Assembly (NCBI RefSeq): GCF_046233715.1
Contig: NZ_JBJNRJ010000003.1
Location: 143,414-207,413, forward strand
DNA length: 64,000 nucleotides
Source: Trujillonella humicola
Lineage (GTDB): Bacteria; Actinomycetota; Actinomycetes; Mycobacteriales; Geodermatophilaceae
Reading direction: 5' to 3'
The notes under the pieces are model-generated. The model was not told where the DNA came from. It saw nothing but the letters and a program-made list of their open reading frames with translations, and made no database searches. Position 1 is the stretch's first letter. Each line of letters begins with the position of its first letter. Below, piece by piece: positions 24,468 to 32,913 of this stretch. A program made the position numbers and the translations under genes.

Positions 24468-25436
24468 TCAGAGCGTGAAGACGATCTTCCCGTTGGTACG
24501 GCCCTCGAGCATGCGGGCGAAGCCCTCGCGGGCCTCGGTCAGGGGCAGCTCGACGTCGATCTGCGGCCGGATGCCGGAGGTCCGGCACAGGCTGACGAGG
24601 TCGGCCAGTTCGTCCCGGGTGCCCATCGTCGAGCCGATCACCGACAGCTGGGTGAAGAACACCCGGTTGAGCTCGGCGCCGGGGTTGAAGCCGGTGGTCG
24701 CGCCCGAGGTGACGATGACGCCGCCGGGCTTGAGCGACTTGACGCTGTGCGACCAGGTGGCCTCGCCCACGGTCTCCATCACGCCGTCCACCCGCTCGGG
24801 CAGCCGGGCGCCGGACTCGAAGGCCTGGTCGGCGCCGAGTGCGAGCGCGGCCGCGCGCTTGTCCTCGCTGCGGCCGGTCACCCACACCCGGAGCCCCGCC
24901 GCCCTGCCGAGCACGACGAGCGCGGTCGCCACGCCGCCGCTGGCACCCTGCACGAGCACGGTCTGCCCGGGCCGCAGGCCGGACTTCACGAAGAGCATCC
25001 GGTAGGCGGTCAGCCACGCCGTCGGCAGGCAGGCAGCCTCGGCGAACGACAGCTCGGCCGGCTTGGGCAGCACGTTGCGGCGGGGGACGACGACCCGCTC
25101 GGCCATGGTGCCCTGGTGCAGCTCGGAGAAGAGCGTGCGCTTGGGATCGAGGGTCTCGTCACCGGTCCAGCCCGGGGTGCCGACGACGACGCCGTGCACC
25201 ACCACCTCGTTGCCGTCCTCGTCCAGACCCGCGGCGTCGGTGCCCAGGATCATCGGCATCCGCTCCTGCGGCAGGCCGACGCCGCGCAGGCTGAACAGGT
25301 CGTGGTGGTTCAGCGAGACGGCCTTCACCTGGACCGTCGTCCAGCCCTCGGGGGCCTGCGGCTCGGGGCGGTCGCCGATCTCCAGGACGGAGAGCGGGTC
25401 CTCCGGGGACGGGGTCGAGACGAAGGCAGCCAGCAT
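24468..25436 (-). CDS. zinc-independent alcohol dehydrogenase / quinone oxidoreductase family protein
   Basis: A 322-residue medium-chain dehydrogenase/reductase. The GroES-like half contains VSLNHHDLFSLRG (about 40-52) and PMILGTDAAG; the Rossmann half has VLVQGASGGVATALVVLG (about 155-172) for NADPH. The catalytic-zinc ligands of true alcohol dehydrogenases are missing, which fits quinone-oxidoreductase-like enzymes. Start is the ATG at 25436, directly behind a leaderless-type -10 element on the minus strand. It follows selD but is separated by a 20-bp perfect inverted repeat, so it is probably a separate transcript and not part of selenium metabolism. Confidence 0.88.
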   Translation of the reverse strand: MLAAFVSTPSPEDPLSVLEIGDRPEPQAPEGWTTVQVKAVSLNHHDLFSLRGVGLPQERMPMILGTDAAGLDEDGNEVVVHGVVVGTPGWTGDETLDPKRTLFSELHQGTMAERVVVPRRNVLPKPAELSFAEAACLPTAWLTAYRMLFVKSGLRPGQTVLVQGASGGVATALVVLGRAAGLRVWVTGRSEDKRAAALALGADQAFESGARLPERVDGVMETVGEATWSHSVKSLKPGGVIVTSGATTGFNPGAELNRVFFTQLSVIGSTMGTRDELADLVSLCRTSGIRPQIDVELPLTEAREGFARMLEGRTNGKIVFTL

Positions 25437-25444
25437 GGTCCCGG

Positions 25445-25450
25445 ACGCTA
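25445..25450 (-). promoter_or_regulatory. -10 element TAGCGT of a leaderless promoter (dehydrogenase)
   Basis: Minus-strand TAGCGT, 8 nt before the ATG at 25436. Confidence 0.6.
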
Positions 25451-25472
25451 GCCGACCAGCCGGGACCCCTCT

Positions 25473-25535
25473 CGGCGAGATCTGCACACTCGCCGGCATC
25501 AGCCGCTGATGGTGACGAGTGTGCAGATCTCGCCG
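25473..25535. terminator. perfect 20-bp inverted repeat after selD
   Basis: CGGCGAGATCTGCACACTCG (25473-25492) is exactly complementary to 25516-25535, with a 23-nt loop. It lies between the selD stop and the dehydrogenase promoter, so it probably terminates selD. The long identical arms and relatively AT-rich centre also resemble a mobile palindromic repeat. Confidence 0.65.
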
Positions 25536-25551
25536 GGGGACGGGCGCCGGG

Positions 25552-26562
<1,011 letters not shown>

Positions 26563-26568
26563 CGCCTC

Positions 26569-26574
26569 AACGTA
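26569..26574 (-). promoter_or_regulatory. -10 element TACGTT of a leaderless promoter (selD)
   Basis: Minus-strand TACGTT lies 6 nt before the GTG of selD. It shows selD has its own promoter rather than relying on the WYL gene 45 nt upstream. Confidence 0.55.
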
Positions 26575-26607
26575 GGCGGGTGCCCGGCTCCCGGCGCGGT
26601 GCGGCGG

Positions 26608-27291
26608 TCAGCCCTCGCGGCCGCCCTGCAGGACGGTGAGCCGGGGCGGCTGCGACTCGACCGGCGGACGCGCCGCCGGGACGCGGGCGCCCCGGCCCAG
26701 GGCGCGGCCGGCGGGGTGCGTGGTCGACGGGGCGCCGAACAGCCCGGGGTCGCGGCGCGGCGCGGTCTCGCCGGTCGACTCCACCGACTCGATGCGGTCC
26801 TCGCGGAACCAGCGGGGAGCCTGCCGCTCGCGGCACCAGGCCACGAGGTACCAGTGGTCGGCGCCGCGGGTGAGCAGCTGCGGCTCGACCTCGCGCCGGG
26901 TCGCCCGGCCCCTCCCGTCGCGGTAGCGCAGCACGAGGACGCGGCGCTGGGTCACGGCCCGCTCGACCGACGCCCGCAGCTCGGCGGAGTGCCCGGCCTC
27001 CGCGCCGACCCACAGGCTGGTGGCGAGCAGCTGCGCCCGGCGCTGCGGATCGGGCTCCAGGACGGCGAACACCTTCTCCAGCGCCGCGCGCCCGGCCTCG
27101 GCGTAGGGCCCGTCGGGCTGGGCGGACAGCGCGACGGCGACGGCGGCGGCCTCCTCGGGGGCGAGGGTCACCGGCGGCAGCGTGGCGGCGTGGCGTGACT
27201 GTGTGCGGCGGCTCACGGGAGGGATGCTGACACCGGCCACCGACAGTTCCTCGGGAGCGACGCCGGGCGCGCGCGTGACTTTCTGCGACAC
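26608..27291 (-). CDS. WYL domain protein lacking a helix-turn-helix
   Basis: A 227-residue protein whose core is a WYL domain: VLVLRYRDGRGRATRREVEPQLL (about 117-139, quoted in part), the HWYLVAWC signature (about 145-152) and RWFREDRIESVE. Upstream is the helical linker usual in PafC-like regulators (LAPEEAAAVAVAL), but the N-terminal winged helix-turn-helix of about 60 residues is absent; the first 40 residues match nothing I recognise. The C-terminus is a Pro/Arg tail. WYL domains sense nucleotides or oligonucleotides. The GTG start is uncertain because only 45 nt separate it from the tRNA-Sec gene on the other strand. It sits inside the sel locus between selD and selC. Confidence 0.75.
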   Translation of the reverse strand: MSQKVTRAPGVAPEELSVAGVSIPPVSRRTQSRHAATLPPVTLAPEEAAAVAVALSAQPDGPYAEAGRAALEKVFAVLEPDPQRRAQLLATSLWVGAEAGHSAELRASVERAVTQRRVLVLRYRDGRGRATRREVEPQLLTRGADHWYLVAWCRERQAPRWFREDRIESVESTGETAPRRDPGLFGAPSTTHPAGRALGRGARVPAARPPVESQPPRLTVLQGGREG

Positions 27292-27323
27292 GCCGACGAC
27301 ACGCCGGAGCCGGTGTTGGCAAG

Positions 27324-27329
27324 TAGTGT
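27324..27329 (+). promoter_or_regulatory. -10 element TAGTGT of the selC promoter
   Basis: TAGTGT ends 7 nt before the first base of the tRNA-Sec gene, consistent with transcription starting at or near the mature 5' end. Confidence 0.5.
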
Positions 27330-27336
27330 GGTTCCC

Positions 27337-27432
27337 GGAGGCGTCAGGGCGCCTGGTGGCCCCCGCGGCCTCTAAAGCCGACGTGGCCGAGCACCTCGGT
27401 CAGGCGGGTTCGATTCCCGTCCGCCTCCGCCA
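27337..27432 (+). tRNA. selC: tRNA-Sec with CUA anticodon (decodes UAG)
   Basis: A 96-nt tRNA with encoded CCA (27430-27432) and G discriminator. The acceptor stem GGAGGCG pairs with CGCCTCC (27337-27343 with 27422-27428); the eighth position is a U/C mismatch. The T arm GCGGG-TTCGATT-CCCGT is intact. The long extra arm GGCCGAG-CAC-CTCGGTC (27385-27401) and overall length identify tRNA-Sec. The anticodon arm is CGGC-CTCTAAA-GCCG: after C32 and U33 the anticodon at 27372-27374 is C-U-A, not UCA, so it pairs with UAG. selA and selB follow at once. UAG-programmed selenocysteine has been demonstrated in Geodermatophilus and Blastococcus (Mukai and colleagues, 2016). Confidence 0.95.
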
Positions 27433-27468
27433 ACCGTCCCCGCGCCGGGCCGTCCCCCGTCCGGCGCC

Positions 27469-27474
27469 TACACT
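27469..27474 (+). promoter_or_regulatory. -10 element TACACT (selA promoter)
   Basis: TACACT lies 9 nt before the selA ATG, a little further than the other leaderless elements. It would let selAB be transcribed independently of selC. Confidence 0.5.
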
Positions 27475-27483
27475 CCGCGGTCG

Positions 27484-28794
27484 ATGAGTGCCGACCCGCG
27501 GCGACAGGTCCCGCGCACCGACACGCTGCTCGCCGACGGGCGACTCGCGCCCGCGATCGAGCGCCTGGGCCGCGACCTGGTGAAGGACGCGGTGCGCGGC
27601 GTCCAGGCGCGCATCCGCTCCGGCGAGGTGGCCCCCGCCGCCGCGGTTCCGGCCGTCCTCGCCGCCCTGCCGGCCACCGCGGCGAGCCTGCGCCCGGTGC
27701 TCAACGCCACCGGCGTGCTGGTGCACACCAACCTCGGGCGCGCCCCGCTGTCGGCCGCGGCCCTCGCGGCGGTCGCGGCCGCCGGCGGCACCACCGACGT
27801 CGAGCTCGACCTCGCCACCGGCCGGCGCGGACCCCGGGGCGAGGCCGCCCTCGCGGTCCTGCGGGCGGCCGTCCCCGCCGCGGAGGCGGCGCTGGTGGTC
27901 AACAACTGCGCGGCGGCGCTGGCGCTGGTCGCCACCGCGCTCGGCCGTGGCCGCGAGCTGGTCATCGCCCGCGGGGAGCTGGTCGAGATCGGCGACGGCT
28001 TCCGCATCCCCGAGCTGCTGGAGTCCACCGGCGCCCGGCTGCGCGAGGTGGGGACGACGAACCGGGTGACCGCCGACGACTACCGCGACGCCCTGCACGA
28101 CGAGACCGGCGCGGTGCTCAAGGTGCACCCGTCGAACTTCGTCGTCCGTGGCTTCACGCGCTCCGTGCCGGTGCACGAGCTCGCCGTGGCCCTGCGCGGC
28201 AGCGGCGTCCCGCTGGTCGCCGACGTCGGCTCCGGCCTGCTCGGCCCGGACCCGGTGCTGCCCGACGAGCCGGACCTGCAGACCGCTCTCGCCGACGGCG
28301 CCGACCTCGTGCTGGCCTCCGGCGACAAGCTGCTCGGCGGCCCGCAGGCCGGTCTCGTCCTCGGCCGGGCCGACCTGGTCCAGCGGGTGCGCCGCCATCC
28401 GCTGTACCGCGCGCTGCGGGTCGACAAGACGACCCTCGCCGCGCTGGAGGCGACCCTGCGCGGCCCGCTGCCGCCGGTCCGCCGGATGCTCGCCGCCGAC
28501 GCCGCCGGGCTGCGCGCCCGCGCCGGGGCGCTGGCCGGGCGGCTGGTCGCCGCCGGCCTCGACGCCGTGGCCGTGGACAGCGCGGCCCGCGTCGGCGGGG
28601 GAGGGGCGCCCGAGCACCCGCTGCCCAGCGCCGCCGTCTCGCTGCCCGAGGCGATGGCCGGGCCGCTGCGCGCGGGCGCGCTCCCGGTCGTCGGGTACGT
28701 CGAGGGCGGTCGCACCCTGCTGGACCTGCGCAGCGTGCTCCCGGAGGACGACGACGCGCTGGGAGCCGCGGTCCTCGAGGCGGCCGCGCGGTGA
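27484..28794 (+). CDS. selA: L-seryl-tRNA(Sec) selenium transferase
   Basis: PLP enzyme that converts Ser-tRNA(Sec) to Sec-tRNA(Sec) with selenophosphate. The 436-residue protein shows NATGVLVHTNLGRAPLS (about 74-90), the VNNCAAA segment (about 139-145), DVGSGLLG (about 254-261) and the PLP-binding Lys282 in SGDKLLGGPQAG. The N-terminal tRNA-binding domain is present but Ala-rich. Length is slightly below the 463 residues of E. coli SelA. The gene begins 51 nt after selC and its stop overlaps the selB start. The enzyme recognises the body of tRNA-Sec, so the altered anticodon need not change its specificity. Confidence 0.96.
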   Translation: MSADPRRQVPRTDTLLADGRLAPAIERLGRDLVKDAVRGVQARIRSGEVAPAAAVPAVLAALPATAASLRPVLNATGVLVHTNLGRAPLSAAALAAVAAAGGTTDVELDLATGRRGPRGEAALAVLRAAVPAAEAALVVNNCAAALALVATALGRGRELVIARGELVEIGDGFRIPELLESTGARLREVGTTNRVTADDYRDALHDETGAVLKVHPSNFVVRGFTRSVPVHELAVALRGSGVPLVADVGSGLLGPDPVLPDEPDLQTALADGADLVLASGDKLLGGPQAGLVLGRADLVQRVRRHPLYRALRVDKTTLAALEATLRGPLPPVRRMLAADAAGLRARAGALAGRLVAAGLDAVAVDSAARVGGGGAPEHPLPSAAVSLPEAMAGPLRAGALPVVGYVEGGRTLLDLRSVLPEDDDALGAAVLEAAAR

Positions 28795-30557
28795 CCGGTG
28801 CGGACGCGCGGATGGACGTGATCGCCACCGCGGGCCACGTCGACCACGGCAAGTCCACGCTGGTCCGGGCCCTCACCGGGATGGAGCCCGACCGCTGGGC
28901 CGAGGAGCGCCGCCGCGGGCTGACCATCGACCTCGGCTTCGCCTGGACGACGCTGCCCTCGGGTCGGCGGGTGGCGGTGGTCGACGTCCCGGGCCACGAG
29001 CGGTTCGTCGGCAACATGCTCGCCGGCGTCGGCTCGGTGCCGGCGGCGCTCGTGGTCGTCGCCGCCGACGACGGCTGGTCGGCGCAGACCGCCGAGCACG
29101 TAGCCGTGCTCGACGCGCTCGGCGTGCGGCACGCCCTGCTCGCGGTGACCAAGGCCGACGTCGCCGACCCCGCGCCGGTGCTGGCCGACGCCGGCGAGCG
29201 CCTGGCCGGCACGTCGATGGGCGCCGTTCCCGGGGTCGCGGTCAGCGGGGTCACCGGCTCCGGGGTCCCCGAGCTCGCCGCCGCGCTCGAGTCGCTGCTG
29301 GACGGCCTCCCCGCGCCGGACCCGGCGGCGTCGGTGCGGCTGTGGGTCGACCGGGCGTTCCCGATCCGCGGCGCGGGGACCGTCGTCACCGGCACCCTCG
29401 CCGCCGGGAACGTCGCCGCCGGGGACCGCCTGCTCCTGGGCGACCGGGAGGTGACCGTGCGCGGCCTGCAGTCCCTGGGCGAGCCGGTGCGGCGGGCGGG
29501 AGCGACCGCGCGGGTCGCGCTCAACCTGCGCGGCGTCGCGGTGGAGGACCTCGCCCGCGGCGATGCGCTCCTGACCCCCGGCGCGTTCCTGTCCACCGAC
29601 CTGCTCGACGTCTCGCTCGCCGCCGGGGCGCAGGACCGCCTGCCGGCCGAGCTCGTCGTGCACGTCGGGTCGGCCGCCGTCACCGCCCGGGTACGCATCC
29701 TCGACGGGACGGCGGTGCGGCTGCGGCTGTCGGCGCCGCTGCCGCTGCGGGTCGGCGACCGCGTGCTGCTGCGCGACCCGGGCGCCCGGCGGGTGCTCGG
29801 TGCCGACGTCCGCGACGTCGCCCCACCGCCGCTGCGCCGCCGCGGCGCGGCGCGGCAGCGGGCGGCCGAGCTCGCCGCCCAGCCGCCCGGGCCCGCAGGT
29901 GCCGCCGCCGACCTCGCGCGGCGGCGGGTGCATCCGGCCGCCGACTGGTCCGCCATGGGCTGGCCCGTGCCGCCCGGCGCGGACCGGGTCGGGCCGTGGC
30001 TGGTGGCCCCGGGCCTGCTCGACGAGCTGGCCGCCGCCCTGCCCGGGCTGGTCGCCGCCCACCGGTCGGCGCACCCGCTGGAGGCCGGCCCGCCGGTCGC
30101 CGTCGTCCGCCGGGAGCTGGACCTGCCGGGTGACGAGCTGGTCCGGGCCGTCGTCCGCCCGCCGCTGGCGCTGCGCGACGGTCGGGTCGCGGCCGCCGCG
30201 GCGGACCTGCCGCCGGCCGTGCAACGGGCGGTCGACGCGGTGCGCGCCCGGCTGGCCGAGGACCCCTTCGCCGCCCCCGACACCGAGCAGCTGGCCGCGG
30301 CGCGGCTAGGGCCCAGGGAGCTGGCCGCCGCGGTCCGCGCGGGCCAGCTCGTGCGGATCGCCGAGGGTGTCGTCCTCGCCCCGGGCGTCGAGGAGGAGGC
30401 CCGGCGGCGGCTGGCCGGCCTCCCGGCCCCGTTCACGGTGAGCCAGGCCCGCGGCGCCTGGGGGACCAGCCGCCGGGTCGCCGTCCCGCTCATGGAGTGG
30501 CTGGACGCGCGCGGGGTCACCGAGCGGCTGCCCGACGCCACCCGCCGGCTGCGGTAG
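28791..30557 (+). CDS. selB: selenocysteine-specific elongation factor
   Basis: GTPase that delivers Sec-tRNA(Sec) to recoded stop codons by binding the mRNA SECIS element. The 588-residue protein has G1 AGHVDHGKST (14-23), RRRGLTIDLGFAW (switch I), DVPGHERFVGNM (G3) and TKADV (G4), then beta-barrel domains including the IRGAGTVVTGTLAAG segment and C-terminal winged-helix repeats that bind the SECIS. GTG start overlaps selA; an in-frame ATG eight codons on is an alternative start. Its own stop codon is TAG, the codon read by the local tRNA-Sec, and a 7-bp hairpin begins immediately after it. Confidence 0.95.
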   Translation: MTGADARMDVIATAGHVDHGKSTLVRALTGMEPDRWAEERRRGLTIDLGFAWTTLPSGRRVAVVDVPGHERFVGNMLAGVGSVPAALVVVAADDGWSAQTAEHVAVLDALGVRHALLAVTKADVADPAPVLADAGERLAGTSMGAVPGVAVSGVTGSGVPELAAALESLLDGLPAPDPAASVRLWVDRAFPIRGAGTVVTGTLAAGNVAAGDRLLLGDREVTVRGLQSLGEPVRRAGATARVALNLRGVAVEDLARGDALLTPGAFLSTDLLDVSLAAGAQDRLPAELVVHVGSAAVTARVRILDGTAVRLRLSAPLPLRVGDRVLLRDPGARRVLGADVRDVAPPPLRRRGAARQRAAELAAQPPGPAGAAADLARRRVHPAADWSAMGWPVPPGADRVGPWLVAPGLLDELAAALPGLVAAHRSAHPLEAGPPVAVVRRELDLPGDELVRAVVRPPLALRDGRVAAAAADLPPAVQRAVDAVRARLAEDPFAAPDTEQLAAARLGPRELAAAVRAGQLVRIAEGVVLAPGVEEEARRRLAGLPAPFTVSQARGAWGTSRRVAVPLMEWLDARGVTERLPDATRRLR

Positions 30558-30575
30558 CCGCCGGTCAGCCGGCGG
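30558..30575. terminator. short hairpin directly after the selB UAG stop
   Basis: CCGCCGG and CCGGCGG form a perfect 7-bp stem with a TCAG loop starting at the base after the TAG. It could terminate the convergent selB and small minus-strand gene; it also has the placement, though not the length, of a bacterial SECIS. Confidence 0.4.
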
Positions 30576-30717
30576 AGGTGCGCAGCATCCGGTCGTGCTC
30601 GGGATCGTCGTCCGGACCCGGCAGCACCGAGGTGTCCAGCGACTCGACGGTGTCCTCCGGACCCACCGGCTCGGGCAGGGAGCGGAACCGGGCGCGCGGG
30701 TCCTCGGGAACGGTCAC
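30565..30717 (-). CDS. small conserved-looking acidic protein, unknown function
   Basis: A 50-residue product beginning VTVPEDPRARFRSLPEP if the GTG at 30717 is used, or 62 residues from a TTG at 30753 only 4 nt after the hydratase stop. It is rich in Pro, Asp and Glu (SVLPGPDDDPEHDRML) with no membrane segment or recognised domain. Codon use is strongly GC3-biased like its neighbours, and the co-directional position directly behind the hydratase supports a real gene. I do not recognise a family; function unknown. Confidence 0.5.
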   Translation of the reverse strand: MTVPEDPRARFRSLPEPVGPEDTVESLDTSVLPGPDDDPEHDRMLRTSAG

Positions 30718-30757
30718 GCCGGGGAGCGTCCGCGTACCCGCCGGTGCGGTCAAGGCG

Positions 30758-31519
30758 TCAGGGCACCCAGCGGGGCGGGCGCTTCTCCCGGAACGCCGCG
30801 ATGCCCTCCTGCCCCTCCTCGCCGGCGAACCGGCGGGCCGAGATCTCCTGCAGCTCGGCGAACGAGCCGCGCAGCCCCCCGGAGCGCAGCAGCCGCTTGG
30901 TCTCCGCCAGCGCTCCCGGTGCCCCCGCGGCCAGCGCCGCGACCTGGGCGTCGACGGTCGCGTCGACCTCGTCGTCGCCGACGGCGAGGTCGACCAGGCC
31001 GGCGGCGGCGGCGAGGTCCGGGCCGAAGACCTCGCCGGTCAGCGCCAGCCGGTGCGCCAGGTGCGGCACCATCCGCGGCAGCAGCACCGCGGAGATCACC
31101 GCGGGCACCAGCCCGACGCGCACCTCGCTGATCGCGAACGTCGCCGACGCCCCCGCGACGACGACGTCGCAGGCCGCCATCAGCCCGATCCCCCCGGCCC
31201 GGGCCGGACCGCGCACCGCGGCGAGCACCGGCTTGGGCGCGTGCCACAGCGCGGTGAGCAGGTCCGGGAACGCCAGCACCCCCTGGTCCCCGGCCCCGGC
31301 GCCGGCGGCTTCGGACAGGTCCATCCCCGAGCAGAAGACCCGCCCGGTGTGGTCGAGCACCAGGACCCGCACCTCGTCGTCGGCGAGCGCCTCGTCGACC
31401 GCCGCGCGCAGCTGCGCCAGCATCGCCCGGGAGAGCGCGTTGCGGTTGGCGGGGGAGTCCAGCGTCAGCCGGGCCACCCCTCGGTCGACGGACACCTGCA
31501 GCACCGGGTCGGGGGTCAC
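30758..31519 (-). CDS. enoyl-CoA hydratase/isomerase family protein (first copy)
   Basis: A 253-residue crotonase-fold protein. The fold is clear: LTLDSPANRNALS (about 18-30), the first oxyanion strand RVFCSGMDLSEAAG (about 60-73), and KPVLAAVRGPARAGGIGLMAACD (about 95-117, shown partly) with the second oxyanion glycine. The position of Glu144 in rat hydratase is hydrophobic in VRVGLVPAVISAVLL, so classical hydration with two glutamates is doubtful; isomerase, thioesterase or decarboxylase chemistry is possible. GTG start. It probably forms a two-gene unit with the small protein downstream and is divergent from hemW with about 50 nt between. Confidence 0.87.
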   Translation of the reverse strand: MTPDPVLQVSVDRGVARLTLDSPANRNALSRAMLAQLRAAVDEALADDEVRVLVLDHTGRVFCSGMDLSEAAGAGAGDQGVLAFPDLLTALWHAPKPVLAAVRGPARAGGIGLMAACDVVVAGASATFAISEVRVGLVPAVISAVLLPRMVPHLAHRLALTGEVFGPDLAAAAGLVDLAVGDDEVDATVDAQVAALAAGAPGALAETKRLLRSGGLRGSFAELQEISARRFAGEEGQEGIAAFREKRPPRWVP

Positions 31520-31568
31520 AGCCCGATCCTGCCGGGCACCGGCCCGCGGCGCGGCACACTGGGTGCAG

Positions 31569-32792
31569 ATGGACGCCGCCCTGCCCCTCCTGCCCGCCCC
31601 GCCGGCCGCGCCGTTCGAGCTGCCCGCGCCGGCGCGCGAGGGCCTGGCGACGACGCCGTTCGGGCTCTACGTGCACGTGCCGTTCTGCGCCACCCGCTGC
31701 GGCTACTGCGACTTCAACACCTACACCTCCGACGAGCTCGGACCCGGGGCGAGCCGGGCCGACTACGCCGGCACGGTCGTCGCCGAGCTGCGCCGGGCGG
31801 CCGAGGTGCTCGGCCCCGACCGCCCGCAGGTGTCCACCGTCTTCGTCGGCGGCGGCACCCCCACGCTGCTGCCGGCCGGCGACCTGGTCGCCGTCCTCGC
31901 CGCGGTGCGGGAGCTGTTCCCGGTGGCCGCCGACGTGGAGGTGACCACGGAGGCCAACCCGGAGTCGGTGACCCCGGCGTCGCTGGCGACGCTGCGGGAG
32001 GGCGGGTTCACCCGGATCAGCCTGGGCATGCAGTCGGCCGCCGAGCACGTGCTCGCCGTGCTGGACCGCCGGCACACCCCGGGGCGCGCCGCGGAGGCAG
32101 CGCACGAGGCGCGCGCCGCGGGCTTCGAGCACGTGAACCTCGACCTCATCTACGGCACGCCCGGGGAGACCGACGCCGACTGGGCCGCCTCCCTCGACGT
32201 CGTGCTCGCCGCTCCGGTCGACCACGTCAGCGCCTACGCCCTCATCGTGGAGGAGGGCACCCGGCTCGCCCGGCGGATCGCCCGCGGCGAGCTGCCGATG
32301 CCCGACGACGACGTCCTCGCCGACCGCTACGTGCAGGCCGACGCAGCCCTCGGCCGGGCCGGCCTGGACTGGTACGAGGTCTCCAACTGGGCGCGCGGTC
32401 CGCTCGCCCGCTGCAGGCACAACGAGCTCTACTGGGCAGGCGCCAACTGGTGGGGCGTCGGCCCGGGCGCCCACAGCCACGTCGGCGGGCTGCGCTGGTG
32501 GAACGTCAAGCACCCCGCCGCGCACGCCGCGCGGGTGGCGGCCGGGGAGAGCCCGGCGGCCGGCTCGGAGCTGCTCGACGACTCCGATCGCGCGCTGGAG
32601 GCGGTGATGCTGGGTTTGCGGCTGCGCGACGGGCTGCCGCTGACCCGGTTGTCGCCCGCCGGCCGGCTGCGCGCCGCCGGCGCCGTGGCGCGCGGCCTGC
32701 TCGAGCCGGCCGCGCACGAGGCCGGGCGCGCGGTGCTCACCGACCGGGGCCGGCTGCTCGCCGACGCCGTCGTCCGCGACCTCGCCGACTGA
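31569..32792 (+). CDS. hemW: radical SAM heme chaperone
   Basis: Binds heme and delivers it to respiratory proteins; long misannotated as coproporphyrinogen oxidase HemN. The 407-residue protein has the radical-SAM Cys40-x3-Cys44-x2-Cys47 in PFCATRCGYCDF, the GGGTPTLL motif (about 95-102) and the HemW hallmark RHNELYW (about 276-282). The additional cysteine of HemN (CxxxCxxCxC) is replaced by Phe after Cys47-Asp, as in HemW. ATG start with a CACACT hexamer 8 nt upstream. HemW is in this interval in mycobacteria as well; the sel locus is inserted between lepA and this gene. Confidence 0.93.
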   Translation: MDAALPLLPAPPAAPFELPAPAREGLATTPFGLYVHVPFCATRCGYCDFNTYTSDELGPGASRADYAGTVVAELRRAAEVLGPDRPQVSTVFVGGGTPTLLPAGDLVAVLAAVRELFPVAADVEVTTEANPESVTPASLATLREGGFTRISLGMQSAAEHVLAVLDRRHTPGRAAEAAHEARAAGFEHVNLDLIYGTPGETDADWAASLDVVLAAPVDHVSAYALIVEEGTRLARRIARGELPMPDDDVLADRYVQADAALGRAGLDWYEVSNWARGPLARCRHNELYWAGANWWGVGPGAHSHVGGLRWWNVKHPAAHAARVAAGESPAAGSELLDDSDRALEAVMLGLRLRDGLPLTRLSPAGRLRAAGAVARGLLEPAAHEAGRAVLTDRGRLLADAVVRDLAD

Positions 32793-32913
32793 CCGCGGCG
32801 CCGCTGCGCGCCGTCCACCGGTCCCGGCGGTCACTACCGTCCGGCCTCCGGACGCGACGAGGCGTTCCGGCGGGGCGCGCGCCCCGCCCACCGGCAGGTC
32901 GGAGGACCAGACG

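Noticed and set aside
28080..30541. Long minus-strand frames opposite selA and selB
   Set aside because: They lack any recognisable family pattern and mirror the codon bias of the sel genes.
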